DNA of 64,000 bases, from NCBI GenBank assembly GCA_028533045.1, contig JAQQAP010000027.1, positions 1 to 64,000 on the forward strand, in the 5' to 3' direction. A model generated the notes under the pieces. The model did no database searches, was not told the origin of the DNA, and saw nothing but the letters and a program-made list of their open reading frames with translations. Each line of letters opens with the position of its first letter. The first letter of the stretch is position 1. Positions 17,743-26,301 of this stretch are shown piece after piece. Source of the stretch: Spirochaetales bacterium. GTDB lineage: Bacteria; Spirochaetota; Spirochaetia; DSM-2461. A program made the position numbers and the translations under genes.

Positions 17743-19239
17743 ATGAAAAAGAAATATACGGGAAAATTACTTATCCTAAGCTTGCTGCTTGCTTTTCTGA
17801 GTAGCTGTGCCAGCTTTAAGGCGGTCCCCCAGGGGGAGATTGTCATCATCCACACTAACGATACCCACGGTCGCATCATGGAAACTCCCCAGGATGGAAT
17901 GGGATTTCCCCAGATCTCCGGGATCGTTTCCGAGTACCGGAGGGATTATCCGGGACGGGTTCTGCTCCTTGATGCGGGTGATACCTTCCATGGAACTCCC
18001 TTTGCCGCACTGAGCCAGGGGGAGAATGTAGCCAAGGTCATTGATTCCATGGAATACGATGCGGTGGCTGTGGGTAACCACGACATGAATTACGGCCTGG
18101 AGACATTGGAAGGTTTAAATGATTTGATGGAGTATACCAAAGTCATCTCCGCCAATATGGTGGATAAAACCGGCCACCGTCCCTTTGAGCCCTATGTGAT
18201 TAAAAATCTGGGTCCCACAGGAAAAATCAAGGTGGGGATTTTTGGGCTGACCACACCTCAGACCTTGTACAAATCCAATCCCAAGTATGTGGATGAGATT
18301 GCTTTTCGTGACACCATCGAAACCGCTCAAGCTATGGTGGACGAGCTAAAAGATCAGGTGAACATAATCATCTGTCTTTCTCATTTGGGAGTAAATCCCG
18401 CTTATGAGGTAACCAGTATAGATGTGGCCAGGGAAGTTCACGGCATCGATCTCATTGTGGATGGACACAGCCATACCATTCTTCAGGAAGGTCTCTGGAT
18501 AGAGGGAACCCCCATCGTTCAGGCCGGTTACTCCGCCAAGTATGTAGGAGTCGTTACCATGTCCTTTGGCCCCGACGGAACCGAAACGGATATTGAATTG
18601 ATTAGTAAGGGTGAAGCTTCGGACTACTCCGAATCTTCCAGCCTGCTTTACACAGTGAATGGCATGGATGAGGCGAACAAGCTCCTCACGGGTAAGTCCA
18701 TAGGTGAAACTCAGGTGAGGCTGGATGGTGAACGGGCCCATGTCCGAAGCGGACAGACAAACCTCGGTACCCTTATCGCCGAGTCGGCCCGTTGGATTAG
18801 CGGGGCCGATACAGCCTTGATTAACGGCGGAGGAATTCGTGCTTCCATCGAGATGGGTACCATTACAACCGGAGCCGTATTGAATGTGCTTCCCTTTGGT
18901 AACACTGTTAGAGTTATCGAGATTAGCGGAGCCGGTATTGTGAAAGCCCTTGAGAACGGAGTTGCCGCTCTTCCCGAACCGGCCGGCGCCTTTCCTCATA
19001 CGGCGGGAATCAGCTACGATATTAACCTTGACGAAGCGGGTAATACTGTTTCCAATGTAAAGATTAACGGCGCCGCTTTGGAAGAGGAGAAAATCTACAC
19101 CCTGGCAACCAGCGATTTTCTTGTTCTGGGGGGAGACGAGTATGCCATTTTTACCGACTGTCCTGTTGTTAAGGAATTGTCCACTTTTGACGAAGTTCTG
19201 GAAGAGTATCTGAAAGAATACGGACCGGTCACGGAGTAA
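17743..19239 (+). CDS. 5'-nucleotidase (UshA-like) lipoprotein
   Basis: A 498-residue lipoprotein (FLSSCASF, Cys near 23). The N-terminal metallophosphatase domain shows HTNDTHGRI, DAGDTFHGT, VGNHDMNYG, ICLSHLG and VDGHSHT, the dimetal ligands of the 5'-nucleotidase family. The C-terminal nucleotide-binding domain has NGGGIRASIEMG and VLPFGNTVRVIE. It should hydrolyse extracellular 5'-nucleotides to nucleoside and phosphate, anchored outside the inner membrane. With the two nucleases nearby, the set can take DNA or RNA to nucleosides plus phosphate. The next gene starts 2 bases after its stop. Confidence 0.92.
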   Translation: MKKKYTGKLLILSLLLAFLSSCASFKAVPQGEIVIIHTNDTHGRIMETPQDGMGFPQISGIVSEYRRDYPGRVLLLDAGDTFHGTPFAALSQGENVAKVIDSMEYDAVAVGNHDMNYGLETLEGLNDLMEYTKVISANMVDKTGHRPFEPYVIKNLGPTGKIKVGIFGLTTPQTLYKSNPKYVDEIAFRDTIETAQAMVDELKDQVNIIICLSHLGVNPAYEVTSIDVAREVHGIDLIVDGHSHTILQEGLWIEGTPIVQAGYSAKYVGVVTMSFGPDGTETDIELISKGEASDYSESSSLLYTVNGMDEANKLLTGKSIGETQVRLDGERAHVRSGQTNLGTLIAESARWISGADTALINGGGIRASIEMGTITTGAVLNVLPFGNTVRVIEISGAGIVKALENGVAALPEPAGAFPHTAGISYDINLDEAGNTVSNVKINGAALEEEKIYTLATSDFLVLGGDEYAIFTDCPVVKELSTFDEVLEEYLKEYGPVTE

Positions 19240-19241
19240 CT

Positions 19242-20114
19242 ATGAAGAAGTCCACTATTTTTGGGGCGGCGGTTTTGATTGTACTCGGTCTTTTGGCCGG
19301 GTGTTCCGAAGATCCCAGTCCCGAAATGACAAGTTTTAGTATTAACAGTACCGTTGGGGTGATTGATGATGACACCGGTTACATTGTGCTTGCCATGGCC
19401 CAGGATACGGACTATGACTGTACGTCTCTTACGGCTGATTTCATCTACACCGGAGATTCGGTTACGGTGGACGGGGTGAGCCAAACCTCCGGCTCCACTA
19501 CCCAGGATTTTACCGATACGGTTAAGTATGTTGTCACTTCCGGTTCTTCTAGTAAGACCTATTATGTAACGGTTTATTTGACAGGAGCCACCAAGCTTGT
19601 TTTTTCCGAGTATTTTAATGAGGAGGGAGACGAGGAGGATGATGCCGATTATTTGGGGGATTTCTTTCAGTATTCCCTAGAAGGAGAATCTGTCTGGAGT
19701 TATGCCACCTATGGTGATGATGAATATGCCTATATCACTGGTTATTATGATGACGAACCTGCCAATAACGACTGGCTGATAACGTCTTCTGCTGTGGATT
19801 TAAGTGGATACGGTAGTGCCTATCTCTCTTTTGACTCCTGTATGAATTATGATGACGATGACTCCTATGTCTCTGTGATTGTCTCCACCGATTATATTAG
19901 TGGGGAAAATCCGGAAAACTATACCTGGACCGACTTGACCGATGAGGCCAGTTGGTCAAGCGGTGACTGGAGCTGGGCCGATTCGGGCCTGGTTAGTCTG
20001 AGTGATTATTCCGGGGACGAGGTTTTTATAGCCTTCCAGTATATTAGTACAGCTTCGGACCAGGATACCTGGGAAATCGATAACGTAGAAGTCTACGCCG
20101 AATTGGACAGCTAG
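19242..20114 (+). CDS. Choice-of-anchor J (cleaved-adhesin-like) lipoprotein
   Basis: A 290-residue lipoprotein (LLAGCSEDP, Cys 21). Residues about 28-108 form a beta domain of unknown type. Residues about 115-288 resemble the cleaved-adhesin / choice-of-anchor J jelly-roll, with NDWLITSSAVDLSGY, AYLSFDSCMNY and the end DQDTWEIDNVEVYAE. Such domains bind glycans or other ligands and often sit beside secreted hydrolases. It starts 2 bases after the 5'-nucleotidase stop and is followed by a strong terminator, so it closes the nucleic-acid operon. A binding accessory protein is likely; the ligand is unknown. Confidence 0.75.
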   Translation: MKKSTIFGAAVLIVLGLLAGCSEDPSPEMTSFSINSTVGVIDDDTGYIVLAMAQDTDYDCTSLTADFIYTGDSVTVDGVSQTSGSTTQDFTDTVKYVVTSGSSSKTYYVTVYLTGATKLVFSEYFNEEGDEEDDADYLGDFFQYSLEGESVWSYATYGDDEYAYITGYYDDEPANNDWLITSSAVDLSGYGSAYLSFDSCMNYDDDDSYVSVIVSTDYISGENPENYTWTDLTDEASWSSGDWSWADSGLVSLSDYSGDEVFIAFQYISTASDQDTWEIDNVEVYAELDS

Positions 20115-20132
20115 GAAAAAGAAGGCAAAAAT

Positions 20133-20176
20133 AAAGAGGGGCCACTGCGGGAGATAATCCTCAGCGGCCCCTCTTT
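20133..20176. terminator. Bidirectional terminator
   Basis: A long stem AAAGAGGGGCC / GGCCCCTCTTT extended inwards by CTG(C)GGG / CCTCAG, flanked by A-rich and T-rich sides so that it can work both ways. It lies between the converging choice-of-anchor J gene (plus) and the HxlR regulator gene (minus). Confidence 0.85.
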
Positions 20177-20181
20177 CAGGT

Positions 20182-20544
20182 TTAGCCCCCGGCCTGGAGA
20201 GCTTTCCTGTTCTCCCGGATTTCAAAGGCGAATTCCACTCCCCACTCTTTTAGTGCAAGAAGAATAGGACGGAGGGTTTCGCCTTTTGCCGTCATGCTGT
20301 ACTCCACTTTGGGAGGAACCTGGGCGTAGACCTTACGGTTAATCAGTCCGTCCTCTTCCAGTTCGCGCAGTTGCTTCGTCAGCATCCTCTGGGTTACTTC
20401 GCCCACTCTTCGCTTAAGTTCGTTAAAACGGAGAGTTCCGTCGGTCATCAGATGGTAAAGGATAATACCCTTCCATTTTCCTCCGATCACATTCAAGGTG
20501 GCTTCTACAGGACAGCCCAGAGGGCTTTGTTTCGCTTCATTCAT
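20182..20544 (-). CDS. HxlR-family transcriptional regulator
   Basis: A 120-residue winged-helix protein. The N-terminal Cys in [11 protein letters not shown] (residue 11) is where HxlR/YodB/HypR proteins keep their redox- or aldehyde-sensing Cys. [29 protein letters not shown] and the wing [14 protein letters not shown] are typical. It lies 4 bases after the flavoprotein gene in the same direction, so the two form an operon; HxlR proteins usually control a neighbouring oxidoreductase in response to electrophile or oxidative stress. Confidence 0.92.
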   Translation of the reverse strand: MNEAKQSPLGCPVEATLNVIGGKWKGIILYHLMTDGTLRFNELKRRVGEVTQRMLTKQLRELEEDGLINRKVYAQVPPKVEYSMTAKGETLRPILLALKEWGVEFAFEIRENRKALQAGG

Positions 20545-20548
20545 AATT

Positions 20549-21184
20549 CTACCTTACGAAGTTGGTCATGACTTTTTTTTCCGCTTCCGGGGCGGGGATG
20601 GTTCCTTTGCCCGCTTCAATCAGTTTCATGAGCCAAGCCATGTTTTTTCCCAGGACTCGCATAATCTGAACACCCTCTGCGTCCTGCTCAGCATCCCCCG
20701 GCTTGGTCCCGTGAATAACATTCCAGTAGTTGGAGGTGGGAATAACCATTTCCGAATACTCAAGATACTTGCTAAGCTGGTTGACCGCAGGGATACCTCC
20801 CGACCGTCTTACCGCACCAAGGGCCACGCCGGCTTTGTGACGCAGAACATTGCCATTGGCCCCGTTCATATAGAAAAGCCTGTCCAGAAAAGTGCTCATT
20901 ACACCGGCCATACCGGCATAGTGAATGGGAGAACCCAGGATCAAGCCGTCCGCCTCTTTTATCTTTTGGAATGCTTCGTTTACCATATCGTCAAAGGCAG
21001 GACAGGTTTCGTTTCTTTCTTTGTAACATCGGCCGCAGCCCAGGCAGCCATGGATAGTTTCCTTGCCAATCGTTAACACTTCCGTTTCGATTCCTTCTTT
21101 GGCAAGCTCATCGGCGACCACTCCGATGGCATAGGCCGTATTCCCCTTTGCGTGGGGACTCCCGTTTATAGCTAATACTTTCAT
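20549..21184 (-). CDS. NAD(P)H-dependent FMN reductase / iron-sulfur flavoprotein-like
   Basis: A 211-residue flavodoxin-fold protein. The FMN phosphate loop is [11 protein letters not shown] at residues 9-19. A Cys cluster, [16 protein letters not shown] (about residues 48-63), is like that of iron-sulfur flavoproteins and many NADPH-dependent FMN reductases, so a [4Fe-4S] centre is possible. [13 protein letters not shown] is the second FMN loop. It probably reduces small electrophiles or quinones using flavin. It is the first gene of an operon with the HxlR regulator. Confidence 0.85.
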   Translation of the reverse strand: MKVLAINGSPHAKGNTAYAIGVVADELAKEGIETEVLTIGKETIHGCLGCGRCYKERNETCPAFDDMVNEAFQKIKEADGLILGSPIHYAGMAGVMSTFLDRLFYMNGANGNVLRHKAGVALGAVRRSGGIPAVNQLSKYLEYSEMVIPTSNYWNVIHGTKPGDAEQDAEGVQIMRVLGKNMAWLMKLIEAGKGTIPAPEAEKKVMTNFVR

Positions 21185-21351
21185 GTTGAATTCTCCTTTG
21201 CGTTAAATATATCAGTACATGTTAATAAGTCAAGAAGGCACTTTAAAAGTCTATAGGATCAAAAAGTATACTATTGGAAATATCTCTTGCCATATCACTC
21301 ATCCCGCAGTAGAATCACAAAGAATATTTTGCATACATTAGGAGTCTTTTT

Positions 21352-22943
21352 ATGGAAGATTTAAGTTTTGGAGCCCTGGCGCTTCTCCCGCCTCTCATCG
21401 CTATTTTCTTTGCCATGTGGAAAAACAGGTTATAATTTCCCTTTTAGCCGGTATCTGGGGCGGGGCGACCATCATTAACAACTGGAATCCTCTAAAAGGC
21501 CTTCTTCAGACCTTCTCCCATTATATTGTTGGTCAGTCACTGGCCGATTCCTGGAATATCGGGATCATCGTTTTCCTTCTGGCCGTGGGCGGGATGATTG
21601 GGATGATAAGCAAATTGGGCGGAACCAAGGCCATTGCCGACGCCATTGCGGTAAAAGCCCAGGACGTTCGTTCTACCCAGCTGGCAACAGCCCTCATGGG
21701 AGTGGCCATTTTCTTTGACGATTACGCCAACTCCATAATTGTGGGAAACACCATGAGACCTATAACGGACAAGCAGAGAATCTCCCGGGAAAAACTCTCC
21801 TACATCGTTGACTCTTCCGCCGCTCCGGTCTCTTCCATGGCCCCCATATCCACCTGGATAGCCATGGAATTGGGACTAATCGCCGCCGGACTGAGCGCCC
21901 TGGGTATTGAAGGAAACTCCATGCTCGTCTTCTTTCAGACCATCCCCTTTCGCTTCTACTCCCTCTTCTCTCTGGTTCTGCTTTTTAGCTTAATCCTTAT
22001 GAAAAAAGATTTTGGTCCCATGCTTAAGGCAGAAATCCGGGCCCGCAAGACCGGACAGGTCTTTAGAGAAGGGGCCAACCCCATGATCACCGAAGATCCT
22101 GCCCTCATGCCCAAGGACGGAACAAAGGGTAGCATATGGGAAGTCATTGTCCCCATAGGTATATTTATACTCATCACCTTCTTCGGACTCTGGTATAACG
22201 GATATGAAGAGGGACTTACCTTTCGGGACGCCATGGGTAACGCCGACGCCTCGGTCGTACTCACCTGGGCGGCCTTTATCAGTTCCATCGCCGTAGGAAT
22301 CCAGGGGATAATCTCTAAAAAGTTCACCATCTCCGGTTCGGTAGACGCCTGGATCGGAGGAGCCAAGTCCATGTTCGTGGCCGTAACCATCCTGACCCTG
22401 GCCTTTGCCCTTAAAGCGGTCATTTCCGAAATGCAGCTTGCCGAATGGCTCGTGGCCATCATACCCTTCCAGGAAGGGGGGCTCGCTTCCATACTGCTTC
22501 CCACCCTTGTTTTTCTTACCGCCATGTTCGTGGCCTTTTCAACGGGAACATCCTGGGGAACCAACTCCATCCTCATGCCCATCGTCATACCCGTAGCCGC
22601 CAACGTGTCCGCCGCCAACGGAGAAGTGACCCCGCTCATACTCGCCTGTATCGGAAGCGTTCTAACCGGCGCCGTATTTGGCGACCACTGCTCCCCCATA
22701 TCGGATACAACCATCCTCTCCTCATCCGCCTCAGGAGCCGACCACATTGACCACGTGCGAACCCAGGCCCCCTATGCCCTTACCGCCGCCGGAGTCGCCA
22801 TCCTATTGGGAACCCTCCCCGCCGGATTGGGACTTCCTCCCTGGATCAGTTTAGTGGCGGGAGCAGTCGTGCTCTTGGGAGTTGTAAAGTTTGTGGGAAA
22901 AGAAATTGATGAGGAAGGGGCAGTTATACAGAAAACCGCATAA
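21352..22943 (+). CDS. Na+/H+ antiporter, NhaC family, interrupted by a -1 frameshift near the N-terminus
   Basis: The natural start is the ATG at 21352, 7 bases after TAGGAG. From it the frame reads MEDLSFGALALLPPLIAIFF then AMWKNRL and stops at TAA. The antiporter frame resumes as GTG at 21417 (EKQVIISLLAGIWGG) and runs to 22943. Family members continue LPPLIAI...W-K-K-Q-V-I without a break, and restoring one A in the 5-A run at 21421-21425 fuses both parts perfectly. The body is a typical NhaC-type antiporter (about 12 helices; VDSSAAPVSSMAPISTWIAM, GTSWGTNSILMP, FGDHCSPISDTT), exchanging Na+ for H+ or related solutes. It may be a true pseudogene, a sequencing error, or translated from the internal GTG without the first helix. 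Confidence 0.8.
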
Positions 22944-23018
22944 CATTGTGATTTAGGGTGTTATATTGAAAACTAGATAACACTATTATTACGGGCGTTA
23001 TATTGAAAACCACATACC
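22923..23018 (+). repeat. Three 37-bp-spaced imperfect repeats
   Basis: GTTAT-N12-ATAAC units begin at 22923, 22960 and 22997, exactly 37 bases apart. Each contains GAAAAC near the middle (GTTATACAGAAAACC, GTTATATTGAAAACT, GTTATATTGAAAACC). The first overlaps the last codons and stop of the antiporter gene; the third lacks its right arm. Only the first ~20 bases of each unit are well conserved. Confidence 0.6.
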
Positions 23019-23037
23019 CCCCATATCCTGGACGTTT

Positions 23038-23136
23038 CCCCGCCGCTTTGCGGCGGGGCCGGGCTCTCCGGGGCTCCGCTGTTCGCTTCGGCCGGGCGCT
23101 TCGCGCCCGTCAGCCCAGCGGGCTCCCCTCCGATCC
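23038..23136. repeat. GC-rich hairpin array (REP-like extragenic element)
   Basis: A run of hairpins, much more GC-rich than its surroundings: CCCCGCCGC / GCGGCGGGG with TTT loop (23038-23058), GGGCGC / GCGCCC with TTC loop (23094-23108) and GCCC / GGGC (23113-23123). It lies between two converging genes and ends exactly at the helicase stop codon. It may terminate transcription both ways, but has no T-run, and looks like a dispersed palindromic element. Confidence 0.5.
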
Positions 23137-24465
23137 CTAACGCTGTTTACGCCGTCTCTGTCCATTTCCTCCGGCGGAACGGCGAGAGGAGTGACTCCTC
23201 TCTTCCCCGGGACTATTTCGGTCGGACGGTCCTCTGTTTGCTGACGGTCTACGGCCTCTCTGTTGTCCCTGTCTTTCCGGGCGACCTTGAGACTGTTGCT
23301 GCCCCATCGGACGGCCTCCCTGAGTAGTTTCCTGAATAACGGGAACAAAGCTCTCCGCCTTACCAAAAGGTACGGACTGACCAATCAGTTTTTCAATTGT
23401 TCTAAGCTGAGCTTTGTCATCGGGGGTAATAAAGGTTACCGCCAGGCCCGATTCGCCGGCCCGTCCGGTTCTCCCGATACGGTGAACATAGTCCTCCGCC
23501 ATTTGGGGCAGGTCAAAGTTAACCACGTGGCTCAGACCCTGAAGATCGAGCCCTCGAGCGGCCACATTGGTTGCGATGAGTGCCTGCAAATCGCCTTCCT
23601 TGAATTCCTTGAGTGCCCTGAGCCGGGCTCCCTGACTTTTATCTCCGTGAATAGCGGAAGAGGGGATTCCCCCTTTCGTCAGTTGCTTGGCCAATCGGTT
23701 GGCTCCGTGCTTCGTCCGGACAAAAACCAGGACCTGGTACCAGCTTTCCTCTTTTATAAGGTGGGCCAGAAGGTGACGCTTCTGGTTTTTCTCAATGGCG
23801 TATGCCAGCTGTTCAATTTTGTCGGCCGTTTGGTTCCCCTTGCGGACTTCCACTTCCACCGGTTTGTGGAGTAGTTCGCCGCAGAGCTTCTTGATTTCCT
23901 TGCTGTAGGTGGCGGAAAACATCAGGTTCTGTCTCCGTGAGGGGAGGGCTTTGATGACCTTCTGAATATCCCGAATAAATCCCATATCCAGCATGCGGTC
24001 AGCCTCATCGAGAATAAAGATCCCGATTTCCTTAAGATTGATGGTTCCCTGCTGAAGATGGTCTAGCAGACGACCAGGTGTGGCCACGAGCACATCGCAG
24101 CCTTCTCTAAGTCGCTGGATCTGGGGATTGATCTTTACTCCCCCAAAAATTGTTTCCGTATGGTAGGGAAGGTTCTTCCCGTATAGTTCAAAGTTCTCTC
24201 CCACTTGGGCGGCCAATTCTCTTGTGGGAGTGAGAACGAGTACACGGGGATTTTTTTGTGTTTTACCTTTCTGTGCGAGTAGTTCCAGTACGGGCAGGGC
24301 AAAGGCTGCCGTTTTACCGGTTCCTGTCTGGGCTCCTGCCAGAACATCCCGCTTTTCGAGTACGGGGGGAATGGCTTTGGCCTGAATGGGAGTGGGGGAA
24401 GTATATCCTTTGCTTTCCAGCGCCCGAAGGATTTCCGGACGGAGGTTAAGTTCTTTAAATGTCAT
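23137..24465 (-). CDS. DEAD-box ATP-dependent RNA helicase (RhlE-like)
   Basis: A 442-residue helicase with all core motifs: Q motif (YTSPTPIQ), AQTGTGKT at residues 44-51, PTRELA, TPGRLLD, DEAD, SAT, then in the second RecA domain FVRTKHGANRLA, ARGLD and HRIGRTGRAG. The C-terminal tail (about 375-442) is a basic, Gln/Arg/Gly/Ser-rich low-complexity region, as in RhlE-type helicases, for RNA binding. Likely roles are ribosome assembly or RNA turnover, often needed in the cold. It ends inside the GC-rich hairpin element. Confidence 0.93.
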   Translation of the reverse strand: MTFKELNLRPEILRALESKGYTSPTPIQAKAIPPVLEKRDVLAGAQTGTGKTAAFALPVLELLAQKGKTQKNPRVLVLTPTRELAAQVGENFELYGKNLPYHTETIFGGVKINPQIQRLREGCDVLVATPGRLLDHLQQGTINLKEIGIFILDEADRMLDMGFIRDIQKVIKALPSRRQNLMFSATYSKEIKKLCGELLHKPVEVEVRKGNQTADKIEQLAYAIEKNQKRHLLAHLIKEESWYQVLVFVRTKHGANRLAKQLTKGGIPSSAIHGDKSQGARLRALKEFKEGDLQALIATNVAARGLDLQGLSHVVNFDLPQMAEDYVHRIGRTGRAGESGLAVTFITPDDKAQLRTIEKLIGQSVPFGKAESFVPVIQETTQGGRPMGQQQSQGRPERQGQQRGRRPSANRGPSDRNSPGEERSHSSRRSAGGNGQRRRKQR

Positions 24466-24626
24466 GATTTCTCCTGTGAAGGGGTAGCATAACAGGAATG
24501 TACCGGAATGGATAGCCCCGGGCCCGGGGGAATCAAAAATATGTAAATATGATTAAAAATGGCTTGTCTAAAGTAAAATAAAGGTTTTAAATAATATTAG
24601 GAATACCGAAAAAGCAGGAGAGATAA

Positions 24627-25295
24627 ATGAAAACGATTGATTTACACATTCATACCACCGCTTCGGACGGGACCTTTTCCCCTACCGAGTTGGTTGATTA
24701 CGGTTTAAAGAAGAATCTAAGTGCCCTGGCCATCACCGATCATGACACGATGAGGGGCATTGCGGAAGCTTTGGAATATCGAGACCGAATCGGAGCGGAT
24801 TTGGAGATTATTCCCGGCATGGAAATCTCCGCCAATGCCCCCGGATTTTATTTTGGTCTTCATATTCTTGCCTATTTTCCCGACAAAAGTCCGGAAGAGC
24901 TGGAGAATATCATCAACAATCTGGAACGGGAATTGCGTCAGGGCGACGGCTCTCCCCGAACTGCCATAAAGACAGTTATGGAGTACGGTGGTCTTACCTC
25001 TCTGGGGCATCCCCAGGAATATAGTCTTTCCATGGGAGAAATGGATAAACTTCTTGGGGACCTTGCCGCTTTGGGATTGAATGGTGTTGAAGGAATATAT
25101 ACGACCCATTCCTCGGCCTATATAAGTGAAATGAAAAAATTGGCCCGGAAGCACGGTTTGCTTGTTACGGGGGGAACGGATTTTCACGGAGCGAGAAAGC
25201 CCGGAGTGGATCTGGGATGCGGCTTTGGGGATATGACTATTCCCTATGACATCGTGGAATCCCTCAAGGCTCTCTCTGCTACTGTTAGATCATAA
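24627..25295 (+). CDS. PHP-domain phosphoesterase
   Basis: A 222-residue PHP-domain protein beginning MKTIDLHIHTTASDGTFSPT, the first metal-binding motif (DxHxHTxxSDG). AITDHDTM and IIPGMEISA follow, then LTSLGHPQEY near residue 130 and TGGTDFHGARKPG near residue 190, giving the His/Asp/Glu ligands of a trinuclear metal site. Relatives include the 5'-3' exonuclease/3',5'-nucleotide phosphatase group (RNase AM/YciV) and histidinol phosphatase-like enzymes; the exact substrate is not clear. RBS AGGAGAG precedes the start. Its 3' end overlaps the converging isomerase gene by 11 bases. Confidence 0.88.
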   Translation: MKTIDLHIHTTASDGTFSPTELVDYGLKKNLSALAITDHDTMRGIAEALEYRDRIGADLEIIPGMEISANAPGFYFGLHILAYFPDKSPEELENIINNLERELRQGDGSPRTAIKTVMEYGGLTSLGHPQEYSLSMGEMDKLLGDLAALGLNGVEGIYTTHSSAYISEMKKLARKHGLLVTGGTDFHGARKPGVDLGCGFGDMTIPYDIVESLKALSATVRS

Positions 25296-26253
25296 CAAAA
25301 AGTAACTCAGTGGGAGATTGGGGAATAAATGTTACCTCTTCTCCTTCCTGGGGGAGGGAGACAAAGCGGTCATATTTATTATAATCCCGTTTTTCTCCTC
25401 CCACGGCAATTTGGCCTTCCCCTTCTACGGTCAGTACAATACAGGCTCCGGAGGGGCAGGTTAGCGGTTCGGAAGTTGTTTCCTTTTTAATGCGGAATTT
25501 TCCCTTGGTAAGCTTTTCTATGGTGTCCGAAGAGATGGTTCCCGCCCGGCGCAGCATGTCATCGGGGTTGGTGGCTTCCTTTTTGAGAAAGATATCTACA
25601 ACCTGTTCCGGGGTCTGGCCAATCAGGTTGTATTCTTTAGTTTCCGGCTCGAATTTGATCCGGAAGGTTAAGTCGGACATTTCCATCACCTCAATCATGA
25701 GAATATCCTTTCCGATGGAGTGAATAAGACCGGAGGGAATAAAGAGGCAGTCCCCTTTTTTCACTTCCACCCGGTTCATCACGCTATAGATGTAGTCCAT
25801 ATCCTGGTCCGCAATGGCGGCGGTGATTTTAGCCCGGTCCGCATCTTCTTTGAAGCCCAAATAGATACAGCTGTCATCGGCATAGGTTTCCAGGATGTAG
25901 TAGAATTCGTCCTTGCCTCGGGGCTTCTGGAAATATTCCCGGGCCAATTCACCTGTCGGGTGGAGCTGGGGCTGGAGATTAATACCGGAATCGAGGTATT
26001 TAACCAGTACATTAATACTGTCCGTATCAAAATTGTGCTCCTTGAACAGGTCCAGGAGGGATTTGTCTTCGTCGGCCAGCATAGTCATACCGCTCTTACC
26101 GCTGTCGGACAGATTATTGGCGTAAATAAGGGAGCAAATCCAGTCTTCCGGTAAATAGGAATCCTTAGGATTCGCCTTCCCGTTCATAATATCCAGGTTT
26201 TTTCCCCCCAGGTAGGTTCGTTCCACCCGGTTCTCTTTTAGTTTGTAAATCAT
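25285..26253 (-). CDS. Class I mannose-6-phosphate isomerase-like protein
   Basis: A 322-residue cupin enzyme of the short class I phosphomannose isomerase type. Visible features are the Q-x-H motif in LQPQLHPTGE, the Glu of KDEFYYILE, and the conserved FIPSGLIHSIGKDILMIEV with a metal His. The known reaction is mannose-6-phosphate to fructose-6-phosphate. It lies downstream of the lyase genes in the same direction, separated by a hairpin, so it may join the sugar-acid pathway or simply neighbour it. Its end overlaps the PHP gene by 11 bases on the opposite strand. Confidence 0.8.
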   Translation of the reverse strand: MIYKLKENRVERTYLGGKNLDIMNGKANPKDSYLPEDWICSLIYANNLSDSGKSGMTMLADEDKSLLDLFKEHNFDTDSINVLVKYLDSGINLQPQLHPTGELAREYFQKPRGKDEFYYILETYADDSCIYLGFKEDADRAKITAAIADQDMDYIYSVMNRVEVKKGDCLFIPSGLIHSIGKDILMIEVMEMSDLTFRIKFEPETKEYNLIGQTPEQVVDIFLKKEATNPDDMLRRAGTISSDTIEKLTKGKFRIKKETTSEPLTCPSGACIVLTVEGEGQIAVGGEKRDYNKYDRFVSLPQEGEEVTFIPQSPTELLFVMI

Positions 26254-26278
26254 ATAATCTCTCTCTATTGTTAAGTAG

Positions 26279-26294
26279 GCCGCCCGAAGGCGGC
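26279..26294 (-). terminator. UUCG-capped hairpin after the first beta-helix lyase gene
   Basis: On the minus strand, GCCGCC-TTCG-GGCGGC forms a very stable 6-bp tetraloop hairpin 8 bases past the lyase stop. No U-run follows, so it could be a weak terminator or a 3'-end stabiliser; the isomerase gene starts 25 bases further on. Confidence 0.5.
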
Positions 26295-26301
26295 GATTAT
26301 T

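Noticed and set aside
21415..21430. Programmed -1 ribosomal frameshift in the antiporter gene
   Set aside because: The site reads G-AAA-AAC, not a good slippery heptamer, and no downstream stimulator hairpin is evident. A missing base is simpler.
22923..23018. Possible CRISPR array
   Set aside because: Only three imperfect units with ~15-base spacers, partly inside a coding region, and no cas genes.
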